Positions 1 through 5,783 of a stretch of 5,783 bases of DNA are shown here, one piece after another; the stretch's first letter is position 1, and each line of letters begins with the position of its first letter. Source of the stretch: Bacilli bacterium (GTDB lineage Bacteria; Bacillota_I; Bacilli_A; ML615J-28; CAG-698); assembly GCA_016282055.1 (NCBI GenBank), contig JAEEJT010000081.1:1-5783 (forward strand). The letters are read 5' to 3'. Below the pieces are notes generated by a model. The model was given only the letters and a program-made list of their open reading frames with translations. It was not told the origin of the DNA and made no database searches. The position numbers and the translations under genes are program-made.

Positions 1-1
1 A

Positions 2-343
2 TCTAATTTAATAACTCCAGTTGATAAAAATGGAAATGTATTAGGTCAACCTACAGATAGCATGAAGACTATTTCTTATACTACAATTAGATTACAGTTT
101 TTAACAAATCCAAATTTTGTTGAAAGATATGATGATGTTGCTAAAGCTTATTATTTAACAGATGGTAAAACATTTATAACTTATGATAATCCTGAAAGCA
201 TTAAGACTAAATGTTGGATGGTTCAAAACTTAAATTTAGGTGGTATTATGTTCTGGGAATTATCACAAGATAATTCATTTACATTACTAAGTACTATGTC
301 TAATTGTATAGCTAATATAAATTCAGGTAGGAATTATGAATAA
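2..343 (+). CDS. Glycoside hydrolase family 18 (chitinase-like), C-terminal fragment
   Basis: This is the 3' end of a gene that begins left of the window. The reading frame is open back to base 2, so the ATG at 62 is an internal methionine and not the start. The visible 113 residues match the C-terminal end of the GH18 TIM barrel. They contain an FITYDNPESIKTK segment, then NLGGIMFWELSQD, which corresponds to the last barrel strand with its conserved tryptophan lining the sugar-binding cleft, and finally a short terminal helix. GH18 enzymes hydrolyse beta-1,4-linked N-acetylglucosamine polymers (chitin, related glycans, sometimes peptidoglycan). The catalytic DxxDxDxE motif and any signal peptide lie upstream and cannot be seen, so activity, substrate and location are unproven. 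The stop codon overlaps the start of the following serine hydrolase gene by 8 bases, so the two are probably co-translated. Confidence 0.85.
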   Translation, partial: SNLITPVDKNGNVLGQPTDSMKTISYTTIRLQFLTNPNFVERYDDVAKAYYLTDGKTFITYDNPESIKTKCWMVQNLNLGGIMFWELSQDNSFTLLSTMSNCIANINSGRNYE

Positions 344-1634
344 AATATATTTATTAATAGGTAATGATTTAGATGGGATATTTAGTTTTATAAAGAACTT
401 TTCGTTAAGCGATAGTTATAAAGTTGTTGTGAATGATGATGATTATGACTCTGTGAAAGTTATTGATTATATTAACAAAGGTTATGATGTAATAGTTTTT
501 AGTCATTTAAATACAATTGATAAAAGAAATGATTTTAAAAGAAGTTTAGAAAGTTTATCTGATATCAAATATGAAAGTTTCTATTTTCCATATTATAATG
601 ATGAAACATGTATTGCACCTACTTATGATGAAAAAATAGATAAATGCAATGTTGTTAGTAATTGGCCTCCTTTAATAAAAGGAATTGTTAATGATAGTTA
701 TCAGGGGTATGCTTTATATTTTAAATATAAGGATATTATTGTTGAAGAGTTTAGTGGGTTCAAAAATATAAATAGTTTTGAGATGATTAATTCAAAGACT
801 AATTTTAGACTTGCTAGTGTTTCAAAAGAGTTTATTGCTTATGGTATTTTAACTCTTATTGATAAAAATATGTTAAAACTTGATGATTGCCTTTATGATT
901 TATTTGATAATATGCCTACATATACTAAAAATATTAAGGTGAGTAATATGCTATGTCATACATCCGGTTTATTTGATTATGAGGATATGGAACATACTGA
1001 CAAACAAGTAAGTGATAATGATGTATTAAATTATATTAGAAGTACTAATAATACATATTTTACTCCTGGTGAAAAGTATCAATATAGTAATACTGCATAT
1101 GTTTTACTTGGATTGATTATTGAAAAGGTGAGTGGGGTTAAGTTAGGCAAGTATATGTTAGAAAATGTTTTTAAAAAAGCTAATATGATTGATACTTGTG
1201 TTGATTATGAAGGTATAACAAAGATTAATAACCGCGCATATGGACATATTTTATGTGATGGCAAACTTGTTATGAAAGATCAATATTGGTGTAGTGCAAC
1301 AATTGGTGATGGTGGAATATATTCAAATATTAATGATTTAAAGAAGTGGATTAAGTATTTAAGAAGTATCGATAATTATCCTTATAATCTAATGTTTAAG
1401 ACTAATTATGATAATAATGGTAATGATATAATGTATGGTTATGGATTAAGATGTAAAAAGGTTCTTAATAAATATGATATTATATATCATTGTGGTGATA
1501 CTATTGGAACTAACACTATTCTTGGTTATATAAATGATCTTGATATTGAGTTTGTGTTTTTAACAAATAAAGGTGGAATTAATACTGAATTATTTAAAAC
1601 AAATCTTGAGAATTATTTAAAGGAGGTATTATAA
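336..1634 (+). CDS. Serine hydrolase, beta-lactamase/PBP-like family, with unknown N-terminal region
   Basis: The 432-residue protein has two parts. Residues ~112-432 are a class C beta-lactamase/penicillin-binding-protein-like serine hydrolase. Visible motifs are the catalytic SVSK (S161 nucleophile, K164), HTSG at 208-211, YSN (Y250, N252), GDGGIYS at 324-330, and an HCG triad (385-387) in the place of the KTG box. Members of this family are DD-peptidases, D-aminopeptidases, esterases or beta-lactamases; the substrate cannot be told here. Residues 1-110 look alpha/beta (strand-helix alternation beginning KIYLLIGNDLDG) and match no domain I recognise. No signal peptide or membrane anchor is visible, which is unusual for this family and suggests a cytoplasmic enzyme. 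The ATG at 336 overlaps the previous stop by 8 bases and has only a weak AGGTAGGA upstream (325-332), consistent with translational coupling. The 3' end overlaps the next gene by 1 base. Confidence 0.88.
   Translation: MNKIYLLIGNDLDGIFSFIKNFSLSDSYKVVVNDDDYDSVKVIDYINKGYDVIVFSHLNTIDKRNDFKRSLESLSDIKYESFYFPYYNDETCIAPTYDEKIDKCNVVSNWPPLIKGIVNDSYQGYALYFKYKDIIVEEFSGFKNINSFEMINSKTNFRLASVSKEFIAYGILTLIDKNMLKLDDCLYDLFDNMPTYTKNIKVSNMLCHTSGLFDYEDMEHTDKQVSDNDVLNYIRSTNNTYFTPGEKYQYSNTAYVLLGLIIEKVSGVKLGKYMLENVFKKANMIDTCVDYEGITKINNRAYGHILCDGKLVMKDQYWCSATIGDGGIYSNINDLKKWIKYLRSIDNYPYNLMFKTNYDNNGNDIMYGYGLRCKKVLNKYDIIYHCGDTIGTNTILGYINDLDIEFVFLTNKGGINTELFKTNLENYLKEVL
1619..1626 (+). promoter_or_regulatory. Strong Shine-Dalgarno for the flavin-reductase-like gene
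   Basis: AAAGGAGG lies 7 nt before the ATG at 1634, inside the last codons of the serine hydrolase gene. It is a near-perfect anti-16S match and fixes the start of the downstream gene. It also indicates that this gene can be initiated strongly on its own as well as by coupling. Confidence 0.9.
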
Positions 1635-2068
1635 TGAGTTTTACTGCTTTTTGTTGTGGATGTAATGTTGTTGCTTATAATAAAAATGGAAAAAAATTCG
1701 GAATGACTTGTGCATGGGCGCAAATGGTTGATTATGATAAGGTAACTATGTTATTAGGTAGTCAGAGCGACACGGGTAAGAATATTGAAGTTGGTGATAT
1801 TATTGGTGTATCAAGTCTGGCTTCCGATCAAGAAAGTATTTGTAATAATTTTGGTGATGGACATTCATTATTAAAGAATAAGTTTGATGGTATTGATTAT
1901 AGAGAAGATGAAAGTGCTATTTTAATTAATGGTGCTCGTGTTAATATGAAATGTCGTGTTATTGATATTATTGAACTTAAAGGTGACACAGATGATAAAT
2001 TTATTTATTTAGAAATAGTTAATAGTGTTGAAAATACGGATAAAGAGTTTTTAGTTTTTAAAATGTAA
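1634..2068 (+). CDS. Flavin reductase-like / FMN-binding split-barrel protein
   Basis: The 144-residue soluble protein resembles the flavin reductase-like domain family, which binds FMN in a split beta-barrel and reduces flavin or acts as a small oxidoreductase. Supporting segments are KFGMTCAWAQMVDYDKV (residues 21-37), in the position of the 'N-G-x-T-x-S/C' flavin-phosphate loop; LLGSQSDTGKNI (40-51); then GDIIGVSSLASDQESI (54-69) followed by FGDGHS, matching the family's 'vs.L...Q..ia..fG' stretch. Length is usual for a single-domain member. The N-terminus is cysteine-rich (C7, C8, C10, plus C26, C70, C107), which may point to redox or metal chemistry, but this is inference. The start overlaps the previous stop by one base (TAATG) and has an ideal ribosome-binding site. 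It is the last gene of its operon, with a terminator directly after it. Substrate and electron donor are unknown. Confidence 0.8.
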   Translation: MSFTAFCCGCNVVAYNKNGKKFGMTCAWAQMVDYDKVTMLLGSQSDTGKNIEVGDIIGVSSLASDQESICNNFGDGHSLLKNKFDGIDYREDESAILINGARVNMKCRVIDIIELKGDTDDKFIYLEIVNSVENTDKEFLVFKM

Positions 2069-2095
2069 TCTATAGTTTAACTATAGATTTTTTTT
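2067..2095 (+). terminator. Rho-independent terminator
   Basis: A perfect 9-bp stem (AATCTATAG at 2067-2075 with CTATAGATT at 2081-2089) closes a 5-nt TTTAA loop and runs into eight T residues (2088-2095). The left arm begins inside the TAA stop of the flavin-reductase-like gene. The stem is AT-rich and so rather weak, but the U-tract is strong. It separates the upstream operon from the mgtE operon. The opposite strand lacks a comparable U-tract, so it acts mainly in the + direction. Confidence 0.88.
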
Positions 2096-2096
2096 G

Positions 2097-2125
2097 TTTC
2101 AAAAAAAGGTTAAATATGGTATAAT
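2097..2125 (+). promoter_or_regulatory. Sigma-A-type extended -10 promoter for the mgtE operon
   Basis: A perfect -10 hexamer TATAAT (2120-2125) is preceded by TG at 2117-2118, giving an extended -10 element (TGGTATAAT). A poor -35 match, TTTCAA (2097-2102, 3 of 6 to TTGACA), sits at the ideal 17-bp spacing. Transcription would start near 2132, giving a leader of only about 18 nt before the ATG at 2150. The promoter follows the terminator U-tract with essentially no spare sequence, leaving no obvious room for an upstream operator or a riboswitch. Confidence 0.82.
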
Positions 2126-2136
2126 ATATAAGTAAT

Positions 2137-2143
2137 AAGGAGG
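2137..2143 (+). promoter_or_regulatory. Strong Shine-Dalgarno for the first mgtE
   Basis: AAGGAGG lies 6 nt before the ATG at 2150. It is almost at the predicted transcript 5' end (about 2132), so the leader consists of little more than the ribosome-binding site. Confidence 0.9.
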
Positions 2144-2149
2144 TACATT

Positions 2150-3505
2150 ATGAGTGTTTTTAAATATAATTCTATTGATGAATTAAAAGAATTGATATTG
2201 AGTAATATCAAGAATGATGATTTTATTAAAAATGTGTCCTCCATTCACCCTCTTGATTTATATAAAGTTTTTGAAACTTTAGATGAAAATCAGAAGCAAG
2301 AGTTAATTAATGTTATTCCTAATGAAATATTAGCTGATATTATCTCATATTTTGATGATGAAGAGGCTGCTGAATTATTATCTTTATTACCTGTTGAAAA
2401 ATCTAGTAAGATTTTAAATAATATGGATAGTGATGATGCTGTTGATATTATTAATGAGATTGATGATAATAGTGAAATTGTCAATAACCTTGATGAAGAT
2501 GTTAAGGAATTAATTGAATATAATGAGAATCAAGCTGGTTCTATTATGAATAATAACTACATTTCTATAAGTAGTGATATGGATGTTAAAGATGCCATGA
2601 AAACTATGATTAGATGTGCTGGTGAGAGTGAAATTATTGATCCATTGTTTGTTCTTGATAATGAGAAATTGATTGGAATTGTTAGTTTGAAGGATTTAAT
2701 TATTGCTAGAAGTCCAATGCAAATTAAGGATTTGATGGATACAAATATTACTTCATGTAATGTTGATGATCATTTAGACGATGTTAATAATTTAGTTAAT
2801 AATTATGATATTTATGCTTTACCTGTATTAGATGGCGATAAAATGGTTGGTGTTATTACAATTGATGATGCTTTTGAATCTATCATTGAGGGTATGAAAA
2901 AAGATTATAAGCAAATGATGGCTATTAATACAGTTGAAAAAGATGATAATATTTTTAAAATATTTCTAAAGAGATTGCCTTGGTTATTAATGCTTTTAGT
3001 ATTAAGTATATTAATTACCAATGTAACTAAGATTTTTGAAGAGGCTATTAATCAAGTTTTAGTTTTAGCTTTTTTTCAAACTATGTTACTTGATATGGCT
3101 GGTAATATTGGTACTCAATCTCTTGCTGTTACTATTCAAAAAATGTCTAGTGGTGAGTTTGAAAATAAGAAACATGAAGTTAAACATATATTTAATGAGT
3201 TTAGAATAAATTTAATAAATAGTTTTATTTTGTCTATTCTTGCTTTTGGTATTTGTTTTTTATTCTTATTATTTAGATATCCAAATCAAGATAGTAAATT
3301 AATGATTAGTGTTGTTATTAGTCTTTCTTTATTATTGACTTTATTAATATCTAGTATTATATCTACTATTTTGCCTTTGATTTTAAAGAAGTTTAAGGTT
3401 GATCCAGCTGTTGCTAGTGGACCATTTATATCCACTTTAAATGATATTATTTCTATTTTGATATATTTTGGAATTGCTATATTATTATTAGGATTGGAGA
3501 TTTAG
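2150..3505 (+). CDS. mgtE: Magnesium transporter/channel MgtE (copy 1)
   Basis: The 451-residue protein has the full MgtE layout and length: acidic helical N domain (~30-128), CBS pair (~133-187 and ~195-250), connecting 'plug' helix (~247-270) and a five-helix membrane domain (~275-451). MgtE proteins are dimeric Mg2+-selective channels in the inner membrane; Mg2+ bound between the N and CBS domains closes the pore. Key pore features are present: RLPWLL entering TM1, AGNIGTQS (317-324) in TM2, VDPAVASGPF (417-426) before TM5, and D432, the counterpart of the selectivity Asp of Thermus thermophilus MgtE (D432). Two TM2 positions differ from the pattern I know: FFQT (T311) where Pro is usual, and Q330 where Arg usually follows the GTQ motif. 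It is first in the operon, with its own promoter and an excellent ribosome-binding site, and lies 3 nt before a second mgtE. No M-box riboswitch can fit upstream. Confidence 0.95.
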   Translation: MSVFKYNSIDELKELILSNIKNDDFIKNVSSIHPLDLYKVFETLDENQKQELINVIPNEILADIISYFDDEEAAELLSLLPVEKSSKILNNMDSDDAVDIINEIDDNSEIVNNLDEDVKELIEYNENQAGSIMNNNYISISSDMDVKDAMKTMIRCAGESEIIDPLFVLDNEKLIGIVSLKDLIIARSPMQIKDLMDTNITSCNVDDHLDDVNNLVNNYDIYALPVLDGDKMVGVITIDDAFESIIEGMKKDYKQMMAINTVEKDDNIFKIFLKRLPWLLMLLVLSILITNVTKIFEEAINQVLVLAFFQTMLLDMAGNIGTQSLAVTIQKMSSGEFENKKHEVKHIFNEFRINLINSFILSILAFGICFLFLLFRYPNQDSKLMISVVISLSLLLTLLISSIISTILPLILKKFKVDPAVASGPFISTLNDIISILIYFGIAILLLGLEI

Positions 3506-3508
3506 ATT

Positions 3509-4876
3509 ATGAGTATCGAAGAATTAATCAATTTTATTAATGATAATAATAGTATTGAATCTGTCAAAGATGAAATTTTGGGCTTACATGAATATGATTT
3601 AGCAGAGTTATTTAGTAAAGTAAGCAGTGAAAAACGTCAAGATTTATATAAGTTATTTAATCATGAAGAGTTGGCTTCAATATTCTCATATTTAGATGAA
3701 GATTTAGCTGTTGAATTAATGTCTGAAATTGATGATCAAAGTGCCGCTAAGATTATTAATGAGATGGAGCCTGATGATGCTGCTGACATTTTGAATGAGG
3801 CAGAAGATGAATATAAAGAAGATCTTATTCAACTGTTGGATAAAGATGTTCGTGATGATTATTTAGAACTTGAAAAGTATGAAGAATATACTGCTGGTTC
3901 TGTTATGAATACGCATTATATTTCTGTTCTTATGGGTAATGATATTAAAGTTGCTATGAAGAATCTTGTTAGTAATGCTCCTAATGTTGAAAGTATCAAT
4001 ACAATTTTTGTTATTGATGAGAATGAAAATTTAAAAGGTACTATTGATTTAAAGAAATTAATTATTACTAAATCACCATGTTTAGTAGATGATATAATGG
4101 ATATCAATTTCAAGAGCGTTGATGTTGATACTGACGTTGAAGATGCAACTCGTATTATCAATGAATATGATATTTTTGATTTACCTGTCTTAGAATATGG
4201 TATATTAAGGGGTATTATTACTGTTGATGATGCCATGGAAAGTGTTGTTGATGAAGCGAAAGAGGATTATGCGAGATTAGCCGGTTTGACTAGTGATATT
4301 GATAAATCAGATACATTTATTGAATCTATTTTAAAACGTATCCCATGGTTATCAATTTTGCTTGTTTGTGACTTATTTGTTCCAATAATTAGTTCTTTCT
4401 TTGATTATATTTTTAATGTACCAGGATTAATTGTTTTGGTTTTATTCCAACCTGTTGTCTTGGGTTTGGCTGGTAATTCATCAATGCAATCATTAGGTAT
4501 TGCTATTAGAACTATTTCTAATAAGATGCTTGAGGATAAATTGAGTATTATAAAACATATTTTAAAAGAAATGTTTACTGGTATGTTATTAGGATTAGTG
4601 TTAGGTATTATTTCTTTTGGAATTACTTATGTTATGCTTTTAATTACTAAAGCTTCTGATATTGATATTGTGCTTGTTTCTTTAAGCATTGGAATTAGTA
4701 CATTTATTGGATTATTGTTCTCTAATATTGTCGGTTCTTTGATTCCTATTTTCTTTTATAAGATTAAAGTGGATCCTGCTACTGCAAGTGGACCTTTTAT
4801 AACTACTATTATTGATATTATTGCTATTGTTGTTTATTATTTAATAGCTACTATTATATTTAAAGGATTGCTATAA
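3509..4876 (+). CDS. mgtE: Magnesium transporter/channel MgtE paralog (copy 2), altered TM2 motif
   Basis: This second full-length MgtE (455 residues) starts 3 nt after copy 1; a GGAG at 3496-3499 within the copy 1 end serves as Shine-Dalgarno. Domains follow the same order: N domain with EMEPDDAADILNEA (~85-98), CBS pair (~133-187, ~195-250), plug helix (VDEAKEDYARLAGL, 247-260) and five membrane helices (~280-452). VDPATASGPF (421-430) and D436, equivalent to the pore-selectivity Asp, are intact. The TM2 signature is changed: AGNSSMQS (321-328) instead of AGNxGTQS, so the usual Gly-Thr is Ser-Met (S325, M326). It keeps the FQP proline (P315) and the Arg after the motif (R334) that copy 1 lacks. 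The two copies are clearly divergent in sequence, so this is not a recent duplication. It may be a partner subunit of copy 1, or an independent channel with changed selectivity or gating. The stop overlaps the MATE start by 1 base. Confidence 0.93.
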   Translation: MSIEELINFINDNNSIESVKDEILGLHEYDLAELFSKVSSEKRQDLYKLFNHEELASIFSYLDEDLAVELMSEIDDQSAAKIINEMEPDDAADILNEAEDEYKEDLIQLLDKDVRDDYLELEKYEEYTAGSVMNTHYISVLMGNDIKVAMKNLVSNAPNVESINTIFVIDENENLKGTIDLKKLIITKSPCLVDDIMDINFKSVDVDTDVEDATRIINEYDIFDLPVLEYGILRGIITVDDAMESVVDEAKEDYARLAGLTSDIDKSDTFIESILKRIPWLSILLVCDLFVPIISSFFDYIFNVPGLIVLVLFQPVVLGLAGNSSMQSLGIAIRTISNKMLEDKLSIIKHILKEMFTGMLLGLVLGIISFGITYVMLLITKASDIDIVLVSLSIGISTFIGLLFSNIVGSLIPIFFYKIKVDPATASGPFITTIIDIIAIVVYYLIATIIFKGLL

Positions 4877-5783
4877 TGACTAAAGAACAAGAACAATTTA
4901 ATAAAATGACAACTGGTTCAACATATAAATTGGTTGCTAAGTTGGGAATACCTACTACTATTAGTATGCTTATTACTTCTTTATATAATATTGCTGATAC
5001 ATATTTTGTTATCTCAATAGATACTAGTGCTAGTGCTGCTGTTGGTGTTATTTTCCCGTTAATGTTTTTAATACAGGCAATTGGTTTTATGTTTGGAATG
5101 GGTGGAGGAAATTTAATTTCTTCTTATCTTGGTGAAAAGAAGGATGAGGAGGCCCAAAAGTATGGTTCTTCATCTTTTTATATTGCGATTGTAATTGGTT
5201 TAATTATTTCAATTGTTAGTTTGTTATTTTTAAAACCAATTTTATATTTACTTGGATCTACTGAAACAGTAATGCCTTTTGCTTTAGATTATGCTTATTA
5301 TATTATTCCTGGTTTTCCGATTATTATTGGATCTTTTGTTTTGAATAATATTCTAAGAGCTGAAGGCAAGAGTAGACTTGCTATGATTGGTATTGGATTT
5401 GGTGGAATTCTTAATGTGTTCCTTGATTATTTCTTTATTTATATTTTACATTTTGGTATAAGCGGAGCAGCTATAGCAACACTTATTAGTCAATCTATTA
5501 GTTTTGTTATTTTGCTTTCAATGTTTATTTTTAAGAAATCTATAATTACTTTAAGTTTAAAGTATGTATCAAGATCATTTAAGTATTATTCTGATATTAT
5601 TAAAATAGGATTTCCATCTTTTTGTAGACAAGGACTTGCTAGTTTATCAACAATTTTATTAAATAATCAAGCTAAGATATATGGCGGTGATGCTGCTTTA
5701 TCAGCAATGAATATAGTCCATAAGATTATAATGGTTATATTCTCTGTTACTTTAGGTATAGGACAAGGATTTCAACCTGTGTG
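4876..5783 (+). CDS. MATE-family multidrug/sodium antiporter, N-terminal part (runs off window)
   Basis: An open frame from the ATG at 4876 runs to the window end without a stop: 302 residues of a protein normally about 450 long. It is a polytopic inner-membrane exporter of the multidrug and toxin extrusion family, which exchanges Na+ or H+ for cationic drugs or metabolites. Evidence: IPTTISMLITSLYNIADTYF (25-44), the typical TM1 with its conserved Asp (D41); GGNLISSYLGEKK (77-89) after TM2; RAEGKSRLAM (161-170) followed by ILNVFLDYFFIY (178-189, D184); GISGAAIATLISQ (194-206); and GQGFQPV (296-302) at the start of the second half. It most resembles the MepA-like branch, but subfamily and substrate are inference. 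The start overlaps the stop of mgtE copy 2 by one base (TAATG), with AAAGGA (4862-4867) 8 nt upstream, so it belongs to the mgtE operon. Confidence 0.92.
   Translation, partial: MTKEQEQFNKMTTGSTYKLVAKLGIPTTISMLITSLYNIADTYFVISIDTSASAAVGVIFPLMFLIQAIGFMFGMGGGNLISSYLGEKKDEEAQKYGSSSFYIAIVIGLIISIVSLLFLKPILYLLGSTETVMPFALDYAYYIIPGFPIIIGSFVLNNILRAEGKSRLAMIGIGFGGILNVFLDYFFIYILHFGISGAAIATLISQSISFVILLSMFIFKKSIITLSLKYVSRSFKYYSDIIKIGFPSFCRQGLASLSTILLNNQAKIYGGDAALSAMNIVHKIIMVIFSVTLGIGQGFQPV

Noticed and set aside
62..343. ATG at 62 as the start of a 93-residue gene
   Set aside because: The same frame is open back to base 2 and reads as sensible GH18 sequence. No Shine-Dalgarno precedes 62, and the 93 residues are only the tail of a GH18 barrel.
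336..1634. Serine hydrolase as a true antibiotic beta-lactamase
   Set aside because: The SxxK/YxN/HxG set is shared by esterases, DD-peptidases and aminopeptidases. With no export signal, the protein would not reach the periplasm or cell surface where beta-lactamases act.
2067..2089. Palindrome at 2067-2089 as a regulator operator
   Set aside because: It sits directly after a stop codon and is followed by eight T residues, which is the layout of an intrinsic terminator. It lies upstream of the promoter's -35 region, so an operator role is less likely though not excluded.
2069..2149. M-box or other riboswitch before mgtE
   Set aside because: The only structure is a simple 9-bp hairpin with U-tract ending the preceding operon. 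The predicted transcript leader is about 18 nt.
2290..2484. Reverse-strand open frame inside mgtE copy 1
   Set aside because: It lies entirely within the conserved N domain of MgtE on the other strand, has Ser/Ile-rich antisense-type composition and no ribosome-binding site or family resemblance.
3916..4236. Reverse-strand open frame inside mgtE copy 2
   Set aside because: It is antisense to the CBS region, Ser/Ile/Thr-rich and without recognisable domain or initiation signal; it is a by-product of codon bias.
2150..4876. Recent tandem duplication of mgtE
   Set aside because: The two proteins share architecture and motifs but differ throughout, including at normally conserved positions, so the split is old or the copies were acquired separately.

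Overview
The window is strongly AT-rich DNA, packed with genes all on the + strand. Shine-Dalgarno sequences are strong, intergenic gaps are tiny and the proteins are Firmicutes-like. All eight tryptophans in the readable proteins are encoded by TGG, with no in-frame TGA, so the standard bacterial code fits and a Mycoplasma-type code does not. The best guess is a low-GC anaerobic gut-type member of the Bacillota (Bacilli/Erysipelotrichia/RF39-like or a Clostridia relative). The exact lineage cannot be fixed from this piece alone.

There are two transcription units. The first enters from the left edge and ends at about 2095. It holds the C-terminal end of a family 18 glycoside hydrolase, a serine hydrolase of the beta-lactamase/PBP-like family with an unrecognised N-terminal region of about 110 residues and no signal peptide, and a small flavin-reductase-like (FMN-binding split barrel) protein. 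The genes overlap by 8 and 1 bases, so translation is probably coupled. The unit ends in a clear Rho-independent terminator whose stem begins inside the last stop codon.

The second unit starts right after that terminator, from an extended -10 promoter with a leader of only about 18 nt. It encodes two adjacent, full-length but divergent MgtE magnesium channels/transporters (3 nt apart) and then a MATE-family multidrug exporter that runs off the right edge. Each MgtE has the N domain, a CBS pair and a five-helix membrane domain.

The most interesting point is the mgtE pair. Each copy departs from the family pattern around the second membrane helix at positions the other copy keeps, which suggests a heteromeric Mg2+ channel or a sensor/channel division of labour. 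The short leader leaves no room for an M-box Mg2+ riboswitch. The second point of interest is the uncharacterised N-terminal region fused to the serine hydrolase. I saw no mobile elements, CRISPR arrays, tRNAs or rRNAs. No gene-free stretch exceeds 300 bases; the longest is 81 bases (2069-2149), which holds the terminator and promoter.
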